This document shows positions 1 to 7,056 of a stretch of DNA of 25,839 nucleotides, piece by piece (position 1 is the stretch's first letter; every line of letters starts with the position of its first letter). The translations under genes were made by a program, and so were the position numbers. The DNA lies in contig CAKUNE010000009.1 of assembly GCA_934668345.1 (NCBI GenBank), forward strand, positions 1-25,839, written 5' to 3'. Source of the stretch: an uncultured Collinsella sp. (GTDB lineage Bacteria; Actinomycetota; Coriobacteriia; Coriobacteriales; Coriobacteriaceae). The notes beneath the pieces were generated by a model. The model saw only the letters and a program-made list of their open reading frames with translations, had not been told where the DNA came from and made no database searches.

Positions 1-48
1 GACGGCATACGTTTTGAGACCGGCAAGCTGATGCCGGCTCGAGGACAG

Positions 49-68
49 CGGCCCGGTGCACCGGGCCG
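49..68. repeat. Perfect 20-bp GC-rich palindrome
   Basis: CGGCCCGGTGCACCGGGCCG is its own reverse complement. A smaller hairpin (CCGGCA and TGCCGG, loop of 6) lies just before it at 20-37. Neither is followed by a T-tract on either strand, so these are not typical intrinsic terminators. Confidence 0.7.
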
Positions 69-184
69 ATCGATAGCAGTCTCAGGTTCACAGCGCAGTT
101 TCTCAGGGCTCGCATATATAGGAAGACTTGATCGGCAATCGATTTTAATGAAGTCGACAGCGCATGTCAGAGCTTTCAGCAAAC

Positions 185-231
185 CGCAGGTAAATTCGTA
201 TACCAAAAATTGGTACACGGATTTACCTGCG
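185..231. repeat. Long near-perfect inverted repeat
   Basis: Arms at 185-206 and 210-231 match in 20 of 22 positions around a 3-base centre. The sequence is AT-rich inside with GCAGGTAAAT at the outer ends. No T-tract follows. It could be a regulator-binding site or the stem of a structured RNA; its partner is unknown. Confidence 0.65.
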
Positions 232-306
232 ATGTTCATGCTTGGTCAAAAGCCTATCAAGCGATATATCCATTATTTTAATGCGCGCGCCTGAGCTTTT
301 GACTGA

Positions 307-486
307 AGTGGCAGTCCGACCGCCGGCAGGCGGCCACGCTATATCCAAAGGCCACGCCTACTCCCCGTGCCCGGCTACGTCGACGACCCAGTGCTGCCCG
401 TCGAGTTCCTGCCGCAGAGCTACATCAGGGACGTCTTATTGGGGGACGACCACATGGAACCCCGGGAGATCAAGCTGTACGGCTGA
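307..486 (+). pseudogene. 3' remnant of an unidentified gene
   Basis: The frame ending at TGA 484-486 has strongly G/C-biased third codon positions from about 364 on, like real genes of this genome. It reads PVPGYVDDPVLPVEFLPQ and then a charged tail ending KLYG. No start codon or upstream domain is visible: the frame is closed by TGA at 304-306, and composition suggests a frame change near 360. An intrinsic terminator follows about 60 bases later, as expected after a genuine gene end. The DPxLPxEFLP string recalls the C-terminal end of PaaX-type repressors, but this is a weak resemblance. I read it as the surviving tail of a decayed gene. Confidence 0.4.
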
Positions 487-546
487 TCCATCCGTCAACA
501 ACATGTCAAAGCCCCAAAACCCAACAGGATCGCGAACGAGGGGATG

Positions 547-588
547 AATTGACCGCCCGGGTATTTGCGCCAGGGAGGTCAATTTTAT
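547..588 (+). terminator. Intrinsic terminator after the 307-486 remnant
   Basis: The stem AATTGACC (547-554) pairs with GGTCAATT (577-584). One mismatch and three further CCC/GGG pairs extend it inward, and TTTTAT runs out of the 3' arm. Confidence 0.6.
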
Positions 589-1208
589 CATCCATGGGTG
601 CGATTCTGTGAGGCCATTTTTCTGGCATCCGCCGTTTGCTCCGGTCTCAACGCACCCATCGACCGTTCAGTAATCTTTGCGAACGCGACCACGTGCGCAT
701 TTGTCGAACAATCAAATGTCCGACAATGTCTGACGGAGCTGTCAGATATTCACGCACGAACAGGCGAGCTTCGCGAGCGATTGTAGGCAACTAGTAGCCC
801 CAGCTGCGTCTTTGGCGCAGGTTCGACGTCTGACATCTTGAATGTCTAACGTTGAACGAAGCTGGTTGATAACAAGCAGGTGGAATAAACATGGAGCCCG
901 ACACCTCTCGCGCAATCGGCGCGCGGTAAGGGTCTGGCCCATCTCATATGTTGCCAACGCTAACGGTGAACCTGAGCGCCCGGGCACATTCTTTGTTGGC
1001 TGAAACCGGCATAGCAACTAGCGGAAGGCATCATCGAAGGAGTGTGCTGGAAAGCACCCGTCTCCTTAACTGTTAGAAATGCAGGTTAATAATCTATGTG
1101 GTCAATATGATGCCGTTGAACCCGCGTATCGATACCGCTCAGCCATTCGCCTCGCCCCCGTCGCACGTATCTTCATCCGGTCTGTTACTTTTAATCTAAC
1201 AATTCTTT
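589..1208. other. 620-base stretch with no recognisable gene
   Basis: Open frames here are short, on both strands, with no convincing ribosome-binding site and no product I recognise. A small stem-loop GTGCT-GGAA-AGCAC lies at 1044-1057. The stretch directly upstream of the ABC exporter (about 1070-1208) is more AT-rich and probably holds that gene's promoter, but I cannot assign clear -35 and -10 boxes. Confidence 0.4.
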
Positions 1209-1229
1209 GAGGAACGTAGGTGCTTCTAA

Positions 1230-3044
1230 ATGTACTGTCGACTTCTTCTCAAACTAATCCTAAGAGACAAGGCCGTATGGATTTGTACGCTCGTTCTCGC
1301 TGCAGCCTTTTCCGTTCCCATTGCGTTCAATTCACCCATCTACGGGCCCTTCTTTATGAAACAGGGCATGCAGAGCTTTGTCGACGCATTCAATACGCGC
1401 GCCCCCCAGGCCAGCGGCACAGACCTATCTCCAGAGCAGCAAAACGACGCGGAGCTTGCAAGATACGCGAACGCCGCCCTTGCCGCTCAAACCGACGCCG
1501 CCTTTCTCGATTCTGCCGAGAGCTACTACGCGCTCATGGGCGAAGGCTTCCAATCCGGGTCCATCGTGGGAGACCAAGAGACCAATGACGCAGCGCTCGC
1601 ATATTGCCGTGCCCTGAGCAGCTCCGGCATCACGGATATCCCGGCCTCCGCAAACGACCTGCCATTCCTTTCCTTCCTGCCTTACGCCATTGCCACGGCG
1701 CCGTCTTTCCTTCCCTTCATCCCCTTCCTTCTCTCGTCGATACTCGTGCTCGGCGCCACAAGGCCCGGGACCCTGGCGGCAAAGGCGCCCGTGCCCAAAT
1801 TCCGGCGCCTTATTCAGATCGTGTTTTCGATAATCGTCGCGGGGACCGCGATGCTCCTCGCCGGCCTCGCACCCGGGGGCATTTACGCCTTGGCCCTAAA
1901 CGGCTTCGGGCAAATTGGGTACCCGATCGCCTTCTTCCATGACGGCGCGCTTACCACCACGACCGCGGGAAACGTCTTCACAGCCCTGCTTCTCGCGCTT
2001 CTTGCGGGCGGAACCTTGATATCCGTTTGCTCCGCCGTCCTATCGACCGCAACGAGGCACGTCCTCGCGGGCCCCCTTACCTCCGCGCTGCTTGTCGCGG
2101 CCCCGGCATTCCCGTTATTGTCCGATTCGGCACTAGGGCATAATGCCGTGCTCGGGCTCCTGCCACTGCCCGTATTCTCGCCTATCGAGGCAACGGGTTA
2201 CGTAGGATGCTTCCCGACAGAATTCATTGGCTCCGGTTCAGGCAGCGCATCGATGCTTGCCGTGGCCCTGGCATACGTCGCGGTCTTTTTTACGGTCGGC
2301 GCCGTTGCGACACGTTCCCCCAAGCAGCCTGGACCCGCGAAAAAGCACCATGGGCTCGAGCTTCTAGACGCGAGCGTGGGATACGGAAGCACGACGATAC
2401 TTTCAATCGGGTCGCTTTTCCTGAGCCCGGGAACGGCGGCGGGCCTCGTTGCTCCCAACGGCTCGGGGAAAACCACCTTACTTGAAGCGCTGTCGGGCCA
2501 ATTTCCCACCCGCATCCGCTCGGGAAGCCTGGCGGCAGACGGAATCTGCCAACGTCGATCAGCCGAATTTGCAGAACTCGTCTACCTGAGCTCTTCGGGC
2601 AGCGCGGATCTCTATCCCACGCTATCGGCCATCGAGCACCTTGCTTTCGTTAGGGAGGCGTGGAAATCGGCCGCCGACATCGACTCGCTCTGCGACTCCC
2701 TCGGAATCTCCCCATATCTCGACAAGCCGACCCGTAAACTCTCGACAGGAATGAAGCAGCAGGTAAAGCTTGCCATGGCGATAGCGACCGATTGCCCGTA
2801 CCTCATCCTCGATGAACCGCTGAACGGCCTCGATCCGGGAAAGCGGAAAACCTCCTGCGACGCGATGCGCAGCGAGGTGGCGCGGGGACGCAGCGTGCTC
2901 ATTTCAAGCCATCTGCTCGACGACCTGGCAGACCTTACCAACTCGTTCTACTTCATCGAGGCCGGCACGCTCGTGGAAAAGATCAAGTCGTCCTCGCAGA
3001 CGCTCAAGCAGGAATACCTCGATACATACGAGGGAGGTGAATGA
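1230..3044 (+). CDS. ABC exporter with membrane and ATPase domains in one chain
   Basis: This 604-residue protein joins a membrane part to an ATP-binding cassette. One hydrophobic helix lies near residues 15-35, then a polar extracytoplasmic stretch to about 145, then several helices between about 150 and 360. The cassette occupies about 375-600: Walker A PNGSGKTT with K414, signature LSTGM at 504-508 (a variant of LSGGQ), Walker B LILDEP with D528-E529, and H-loop H561. The layout looks like an ABC-2-type permease fused ahead of its ATPase, so export of an unknown substrate is inferred. ATG at 1230 was chosen because GAGGA and GTAGG lie 9-20 bases upstream. The next gene starts two bases after its stop, so they should be one transcript. 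The substrate cannot be told from sequence; no lantibiotic or peptide precursor was recognised nearby. Confidence 0.85.
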   Translation: MYCRLLLKLILRDKAVWICTLVLAAAFSVPIAFNSPIYGPFFMKQGMQSFVDAFNTRAPQASGTDLSPEQQNDAELARYANAALAAQTDAAFLDSAESYYALMGEGFQSGSIVGDQETNDAALAYCRALSSSGITDIPASANDLPFLSFLPYAIATAPSFLPFIPFLLSSILVLGATRPGTLAAKAPVPKFRRLIQIVFSIIVAGTAMLLAGLAPGGIYALALNGFGQIGYPIAFFHDGALTTTTAGNVFTALLLALLAGGTLISVCSAVLSTATRHVLAGPLTSALLVAAPAFPLLSDSALGHNAVLGLLPLPVFSPIEATGYVGCFPTEFIGSGSGSASMLAVALAYVAVFFTVGAVATRSPKQPGPAKKHHGLELLDASVGYGSTTILSIGSLFLSPGTAAGLVAPNGSGKTTLLEALSGQFPTRIRSGSLAADGICQRRSAEFAELVYLSSSGSADLYPTLSAIEHLAFVREAWKSAADIDSLCDSLGISPYLDKPTRKLSTGMKQQVKLAMAIATDCPYLILDEPLNGLDPGKRKTSCDAMRSEVARGRSVLISSHLLDDLADLTNSFYFIEAGTLVEKIKSSSQTLKQEYLDTYEGGE

Positions 3045-3045
3045 C

Positions 3046-3474
3046 ATGATAGGCAAGAGCTATGCAAAGATAGCGATTGTTGGCTTTGTGCTTTGTCTTG
3101 CAATGGTGCTATGTGCATCATTTGCAAGGTATAGGTCCGAGCAGTCGTTCATCGATGGCGCTGAAAATGGGTTTGGCATAGACGGGATGTATGCCAACGA
3201 TGGCGCGACCAGGCCGTCTATGGCGATTCTTGCAGGCGAAGACATGGAATGGCAAATCTGTAATGACGATGGCTCTTGTCTGAGTGGTCGTTTGGCCGCA
3301 ACGAGCGACCCGAATTCGTTCGATCTTCTCGACAATGATGGAGCGGATTGCGGTTCTGTTCACCTTTCATATGCATCGCGAGATGGGATGGACGGCATTC
3401 TCTACGTCTCCCACGAGACTGGCGATTTCAAGATGCGTAGGACTAACCGAGTGCCGGCTTTTATCGAGGAGTGA
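3046..3474 (+). CDS. Small membrane-anchored extracytoplasmic protein, partner of the ABC exporter
   Basis: The protein has 142 residues. A short basic N-terminus and one hydrophobic helix (about residues 7-26) form a signal anchor or uncleaved signal peptide, followed by about 110 polar residues. Three cysteines lie outside the helix, two of them close together (CNDDGSC). The middle and end look beta-rich with alternating short strands. I do not recognise a family. ATG at 3046 was preferred over GTG at 3037 because GGAGGTGA at 3033-3040 is ideally spaced for it. The gene follows the ABC exporter with one base between stop and start, so translational coupling is likely. A role as accessory or substrate-handling subunit is inferred from position only. 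Its codons are less GC-biased than those of the core genes. Confidence 0.7.
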   Translation: MIGKSYAKIAIVGFVLCLAMVLCASFARYRSEQSFIDGAENGFGIDGMYANDGATRPSMAILAGEDMEWQICNDDGSCLSGRLAATSDPNSFDLLDNDGADCGSVHLSYASRDGMDGILYVSHETGDFKMRRTNRVPAFIEE

Positions 3475-3517
3475 GAGTTCCCGGCGGCCTGCCGATCAAG
3501 CCACCGGGGTATCGAAT

Positions 3518-3553
3518 CCCGCATTCATCCGTACACACACGGACGAATTCGGG
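3518..3553. repeat. Imperfect hairpin downstream of the ABC operon
   Basis: Arms of 15 bases pair at 13 positions around the loop ACACAC. It starts 43 bases after the stop of the preceding gene, but AAGTGTCC rather than a T-tract follows, so terminator function is uncertain. A second short stem (AAAGCCGT and ACGGCTTT, 3587-3612) lies further on, inside the exonuclease remnant. Confidence 0.4.
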
Positions 3554-3576
3554 AAGTGTCCGGATAAAGTTGATAA

Positions 3577-3912
3577 TCAAGGAAACAAAGCCGTTCTGCC
3601 TGGGACGGCTTTGGCCTGGACTTTAATTACAACATCGCAATCGACACTTATCAGCTCGCGCAACGCGCATGGCCAAATCTCGGACGCTGGTGCATGGAGG
3701 ACCTTCGAGATTTACTGGACATCCAAAACGACGACGCACACCGCGTGCTCGCCGACAGCGAAGACGAGATGGCTGTCTACAATGCGATCAGAAACGGTGT
3801 GAAGTCCGGAGAGCTTTCTGTGGAACCGCCGCGCCGTCGCGCGAGCCGACCGGGCAACCCGGGCAATCTGGTCCCGGCTCTCCCGGTCGTATTCCTACGA
3901 TATCGCCCCTAG
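3577..3912 (+). pseudogene. Remnant of a DEDDh 3'-5' exonuclease (DnaQ-like)
   Basis: Read in the frame ending at TAG 3910-3912, the stretch from about 3600 encodes the C-terminal half of an exonuclease fold. It contains IDTYQLAQRAWPNL, then a leucine-rich helix (MEDLRDLLDI), then NDDAHRVLADSEDEMAVY. The last is the typical HxxxxD motif III of the epsilon-subunit exonuclease family, with His at 3739-3741 and Asp at 3754-3756. The N-terminal part with the first DxE motif is absent: TAA at 3574-3576 closes the frame and no good start exists. The tail after about 3830 is Pro/Arg-rich and unlike the family. I conclude it is a 5'-truncated, inactive fragment, probably left by decay of an accessory element. 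Confidence 0.6.
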
Positions 3913-3924
3913 ATCACCAATGTG

Positions 3925-4164
3925 TCAGATAAAGAATGAGGCAATGGCTATGATCACGCCTACGGCAGATGCAACGACTGCGCCTTTTTTCCTCTCCTTT
4001 AGTCCGACGAATAGGGTTGCCGTAAAGTAAAGGGCGGAAATGCAGGCTATGGCAAGCGAAACGAGTTCCTTGGGCGGTTTCAGCAAGAGGTCGCTAGCAA
4101 AGAGTAATGCAAGCAGGGCAAAGCCGATTGTGGTCAAGTATCTCGATTGATTTTGCGACAACAT
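3925..4164 (-). CDS. Small membrane protein with three predicted helices
   Basis: The product is 79 residues, mostly hydrophobic, with three likely transmembrane helices (about 11-28, 33-53 and 60-79) and a short basic loop KERKKG between the second and third. The start is supported by AAAGGAAG 6-7 bases before the ATG. No family is recognised. It lies in the accessory region between two gene remnants and is probably its own unit. Very short, hydrophobic proteins of this kind are common near surface-protein loci; no function is proposed. Confidence 0.6.
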   Translation of the reverse strand: MLSQNQSRYLTTIGFALLALLFASDLLLKPPKELVSLAIACISALYFTATLFVGLKERKKGAVVASAVGVIIAIASFFI

Positions 4165-4319
4165 GGCAACTTCCTTTCAGAACATGCAAGTGAAAAGTCG
4201 GTACGATGTCATTGCGGTTGCAAAAAAGCCGCCGCTAGGACCGGTTGTCACGAGACCGGCGATAACTTCAGCGGTGCCAGCAAGCTAGAGATCGCGCAGG
4301 CAAGCCTCCTCCTTCGCGT

Positions 4320-4583
4320 TCAGCTTGACCTTGTGAGGGACGGTGCGGTTATTTGCAGATCCGTGAGAATCGCACCACGCCTTGGAATATGAATCCGTGC
4401 AGCGCCCGCGCTCAAAAAAAGGGATATATCGTAATTTTCGTCGTAGTTGTCTCCGACGTAGATCTCGCTGCTCTCGGCGGGAGATCCCTCGTCGGCATGG
4501 GCTGCCGCAACGGGCACAAATGGTGTCATGACAAGGGAGAGGCAAAGAGCTGCTGAGACGATGGAGGGCAGGCATTTCTTCAT
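4320..4583 (-). CDS. Short secreted protein, possibly frameshifted
   Basis: The first 31 or so residues are a textbook Sec signal peptide: MKKCLPS, a hydrophobic core, and a likely cleavage site after AHA before DEG. AAGGAG six bases before ATG fixes the start. The mature part would be only about 56 residues, beginning DEGSPAESSEIYVGDNYDEN. It then crosses a run of seven T (minus strand; A at 4414-4420). After the run, a different frame ending at TAG 4285 has better codon composition and includes residues SYSKAWCDSHG. One added T would join the signal peptide to that frame and give about 99 residues. The present reading may therefore be a frameshifted form or a phase-off state. No family is recognised in either version. 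Confidence 0.5.
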   Translation of the reverse strand: MKKCLPSIVSAALCLSLVMTPFVPVAAAHADEGSPAESSEIYVGDNYDENYDISLFLSAGAARIHIPRRGAILTDLQITAPSLTRSS

Positions 4584-4612
4584 GGCTGGCTCCTTAATCT
4601 GGCCTTTGATAG

Positions 4613-4819
4613 TTACTTGATGTCGCCTCCTTCCGCTTTATATCCGTTGTATTTGGCGTATTTCTTTAATAAGGCAAGAGGTTCTTCCTCTCCTTCGGAT
4701 AAGCCGATGATGTTTCCTTGATCATCCAGTATGAATACGGACGGAATATGCTCAAGTTCATATTCGTCATACACGGTATTATCTTAATCTATGTATATGG
4801 GAAAGTCTCCTTCATGGAC
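4613..4819 (-). pseudogene. Thioredoxin-fold (redoxin/TlpA-like) C-terminal fragment with an in-frame stop
   Basis: Read on the minus strand to TAA 4613-4615, this encodes VHEGDFPIYID, a TAA stop (4784-4786), then DNTVYDEYELEHIPSVFIL and DDQGNIIG, followed by a Leu/Lys-rich helix. The IPSVFILDDQGNIIG stretch is the cis-proline and beta-hairpin signature of thioredoxin-like thiol-disulfide proteins, and matching residues continue on both sides of the stop. The CxxC half of the fold is missing upstream. It is therefore an inactivated and 5'-truncated gene. It lies just upstream of the small secreted protein at 4320-4583 on the same strand, so both may come from one former secreted or surface-protein locus. 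Confidence 0.6.
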
Positions 4820-5063
4820 CGAGGCTTCGTTTTGAAACGGGATACCGCTTCGATTCGTTCTGGACGCGGATGTGGACGTAACTGGTCTCGGTGCCAAGTG
4901 CGATTTCAGTGACGTATATGACTAAACGGGAATGTTTGAGCAGTGCCGGAGTCTTCATCTGGATTGTTCCGACTGAAACGTCAGCCCGAATACACTGCAT
5001 GGCAACTCCAACAAGAATGCCCCCGGCGTAATCCTTCCCAAGGCACGGCAATAGCCAAGTTCA
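4812..5063 (-). pseudogene. Beta-rich fragment, unidentified
   Basis: An open frame without a good start (only TTG at 5051, no ribosome-binding site) includes RLVIYVTEIALGTETSYVHI and then RVQNESKRYPVS. This strand-turn-strand pattern ending in V-N-E-S recalls DUF4352-type immunoglobulin-like extracellular domains, but the match is weak and short. It runs into the thioredoxin-like remnant in another frame. I treat it as decayed coding sequence, not a working gene. Confidence 0.3.
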
Positions 5064-5075
5064 AGTGAACGCATA

Positions 5076-5107
5076 AAGGTGGCTCCCGATGGTTCGGAAG
5101 CCACCTT
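5076..5107 (-). terminator. Hairpin ending the DUF6273/zinc-ribbon transcript
   Basis: AAGGTGGCT (5076-5084) pairs perfectly with AGCCACCTT (5099-5107). Read on the minus strand it lies about 30 bases after the stop of the gene at 5137 and is followed by TTTAT, a weak T-tract. Confidence 0.55.
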
Positions 5108-5136
5108 CACAATTTAACCGATGGAAAAATCGATTG

Positions 5137-6555
5137 CTAATTCAATTTGACCCAGATGGCTGGGCGAACTCCGAGAGTCGAATCCTGCGTGCTGCCGAGG
5201 TCGCCGCAGGAGATGCCACCTTCTTCGTCAATGTAACTAGTCAAGGGTTGACCGGCGTAGTAGGCCCCATATGAATCGTCTTCGCATTTCTCTATATCGG
5301 AAGCCCACCATGCCTCGGGGACGTCCGTGCCGGCTAGAGTCGCGTACATATTATCCTCGCTAAGGTAATCGCTCCAGGAGTCTAGAATCGTTACGTCGCC
5401 TGCTAAAATCCCGCGCTCGGCATCGTTGAAGGCGTATTCTTTGAAGGGTCCGTTCAGATACCTATACAGCGAGCTTGACTTGAAGTCCCATACGTCTCCA
5501 TTCTCGCTGAATTCCATCTCATCGATGCAATGCTCGGTCATGAGGAGAGCCCTGTCGCCCTCCTTGTGGAGGACTATCCATTCAATCGGTTGGCCCTCGA
5601 TATCCTTTCCTGTATAAGCCGAGAGCTCGCCCGAATATGTTCCCAGTTCGACGGTCTGCTCAATCGCGACGCTTTCGATTTTCTCCTGCTCCGCCTTCAT
5701 GTCCGCCCTTGCTTCGAGCATGGACGGCAGGGGCGAGATGGCGACCATGACGGCAAGCAGGACGATGCCCGCGACAGCCGCGACGGCTATTTTCTTCCTC
5801 CTTTTGGAGAGGTTCGCAATCTTCGCGCCGGCCTCTCTTGCCTTCTCGCCCGAGTCCCCGTATCCCTGCTCGGCCAGCCTCTCGAGGCTTTCCTTTGCGG
5901 CCTCAGCTTCCTTCCTGTTGCCCTTCTCGAGTATCGCGACGCTCGTCTTGTAGACCCTGTCCCTTCTGGATTCATCCAGGAACGCGGCATCTTCCAGATC
6001 CGCCAGTTTCTCGCGCACGGCGCCGCAGTTCCAGCAGGTTCCGCGCTTGAGGTTCACCGCCCCGCAGCCGCACTGCCACCATCCCTCGTGCTCGGAATGG
6101 ACACCCGAGCATTTGCAGGCATCGGCGCCCATCTCGGAGAGCAGGACATCGCGTTCCGACTCCTCGATTCCGTTGAGCGCGAGTGGCGCGGGGCTATCGA
6201 TGTCGACCGGGTCGTCGAAGGACGTCTCGCAGTCCGCTCGGGTCACAACGGCACGCGAGCCGGTGATAACAGACAGCTTGATTCTCGCCGCCTTGGGCCT
6301 GAGCACCTCGCCGGCGGGCAGGTCGGCATCTAGGAGCGAGAAGTCGACGTTCTCCGTCTCCCCTCCCTCGCCCTCGAGCCCGACCGTGAACTCTATGCGG
6401 CTGATGGGTTTCGTCGATACGTTGACGATCTTTGTCTGGAGGAAGCAAGCTCCCGTCTCGGTGTCCCTGGAGACCTGGACGGCCAGTACCCTGACGGGGC
6501 AGAGTTCCTGCCAGGAGGGGTTGGCGTCGCGGTAGACGATCTTGTACTTTGACAT
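5137..6555 (-). CDS. Membrane-anchored zinc-ribbon protein with C-terminal DUF6273 domain
   Basis: The protein has 472 residues. The first ~130 form a beta-rich domain. A zinc ribbon follows with C162, C164, C174 and C177 (QCGCGAVNLKRGTCWNCG). A charged helical stretch (about 185-250) precedes KRRKK and one transmembrane helix (about 256-273), and then a DUF6273 domain from about 300 to the end. That domain shows its usual features: EWIVLHKEGDRALLMTEHCID near the start, SSLYRYLNGPFKEYAF in the middle, and GVRPAIWVKL at the C-terminus. Topology is inferred as zinc ribbon inside and DUF6273 outside. The function of DUF6273 is not established; its fold appears related to lectin-like or formylglycine-enzyme-like surface domains. 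It follows the small membrane gene at 6558-6806 with two bases between them, so they form one operon. Confidence 0.8.
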   Translation of the reverse strand: MSKYKIVYRDANPSWQELCPVRVLAVQVSRDTETGACFLQTKIVNVSTKPISRIEFTVGLEGEGGETENVDFSLLDADLPAGEVLRPKAARIKLSVITGSRAVVTRADCETSFDDPVDIDSPAPLALNGIEESERDVLLSEMGADACKCSGVHSEHEGWWQCGCGAVNLKRGTCWNCGAVREKLADLEDAAFLDESRRDRVYKTSVAILEKGNRKEAEAAKESLERLAEQGYGDSGEKAREAGAKIANLSKRRKKIAVAAVAGIVLLAVMVAISPLPSMLEARADMKAEQEKIESVAIEQTVELGTYSGELSAYTGKDIEGQPIEWIVLHKEGDRALLMTEHCIDEMEFSENGDVWDFKSSSLYRYLNGPFKEYAFNDAERGILAGDVTILDSWSDYLSEDNMYATLAGTDVPEAWWASDIEKCEDDSYGAYYAGQPLTSYIDEEGGISCGDLGSTQDSTLGVRPAIWVKLN

Positions 6556-6557
6556 GT

Positions 6558-6806
6558 CTACACCTCGGGCAGGGCGTCTTCATCCGTTTTTGCGCTGGGC
6601 GCCGGCGCAGCTCGGTCTGGCAGTGCGCAGACGATCAGGCCGACCATGAGCGCCGTGCCGAAAAGGCCGATGAACCAGAGGATTCCCGCGTCATTGGTGT
6701 AATGCCCCTTGGCCCTGGCAATCTTAACGAGCTCCGCCACGCCGCAGATGTTGGCGGCGATCGCCAGGAGAGGCAGGAAGAAGATTATCAGCTCCATAGT
6801 TCTCAT
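6558..6806 (-). CDS. Small two-helix membrane protein
   Basis: With ATG at 6806 the product is 82 residues with two hydrophobic helices (about 4-24 and 41-63) and an acidic, alanine/proline-rich tail. An in-frame ATG at 6842 would add 12 residues, but AAAGGA lies seven bases before the 6806 ATG and nothing comparable precedes the other. The core phrase AELVKIARAKGHY and a Trp-containing second helix resemble small uncharacterised membrane proteins often found beside zinc-ribbon/DUF6273 genes in gut actinobacteria; this is from memory and not checked. It is the first gene of the operon with the DUF6273 zinc-ribbon protein. Confidence 0.6.
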   Translation of the reverse strand: MRTMELIIFFLPLLAIAANICGVAELVKIARAKGHYTNDAGILWFIGLFGTALMVGLIVCALPDRAAPAPSAKTDEDALPEV

Positions 6807-6892
6807 TTTCGGTCCTTTCTTCTCGGCCGCCAGCTTCGACACCGGCGGTCATCCGTCACTTCCGATAACACCAATTCTACTGTCCTCACCTG

Positions 6893-6916
6893 CGAATTTG
6901 TTGAGCAACAAATTCG
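6893..6916. repeat. Perfect 24-bp inverted repeat between the divergent DUF6273 loci
   Basis: CGAATTTGTT (6893-6902) and AACAAATTCG (6907-6916) are exact reverse complements around GAGC. It lies in the roughly 250-base gap between the two divergent transcripts, about 85 bases upstream of 6806 and 140 bases upstream of 7057. No T-tract follows on either side. An operator for a dimeric repressor is plausible. Confidence 0.65.
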
Positions 6917-6964
6917 ATTGAGTGAGCGGTTGATTGCGCCGCGAAGGCGTTTAGTTAATTACGT

Positions 6965-6979
6965 TTGCCGCTGCGGCAA
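6965..6979. repeat. 15-bp inverted repeat upstream of the pilin-like gene
   Basis: TTGCCGC-T-GCGGCAA is a perfect inverted repeat about 78 bases before the chosen ATG of the prepilin/DUF6273 gene. It may be an operator or a leader hairpin. Confidence 0.5.
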
Positions 6980-7056
6980 GACCGATGCAGAAATCTGAAA
7001 TAGCCCTACGCTCGGCGATGTATCTACAAACCCTGAGCGAAGGGAGCCGCAAATGC

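Larger units (their letters stand above)
1..294 (+). other. Open frame running in from the window edge, unrecognised
   Basis: One frame stays open from the first base to a TGA at 292-294 (98 codons), so this could be the 3' end of a gene that starts outside the window. The translation resembles no family I know. It contains a GC-rich perfect palindrome and a long inverted repeat, which argues for non-coding or decayed sequence. The next gene-like remnant lies in the same frame 12 bases further on, after two TGA codons, so one decayed gene with premature stops is an alternative. Confidence 0.2.

Noticed and set aside
742..1017. A 91-codon minus-strand frame rich in Arg and Cys
   Set aside because: There is no ribosome-binding site and no recognisable domain, and codon composition is unlike genes of this genome.
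3507..3522. A T-arm-like string (ATCGAATCCC) that could be a duplicated tRNA end
   Set aside because: It matches only a few generic T-loop bases and not the 3' end of the tRNA-Pro here.
6965..7056. A possible riboswitch (cyclic-di-GMP type) in the leader of the prepilin gene
   Set aside because: I could not find the conserved core of any class I know; only a simple inverted repeat is visible.
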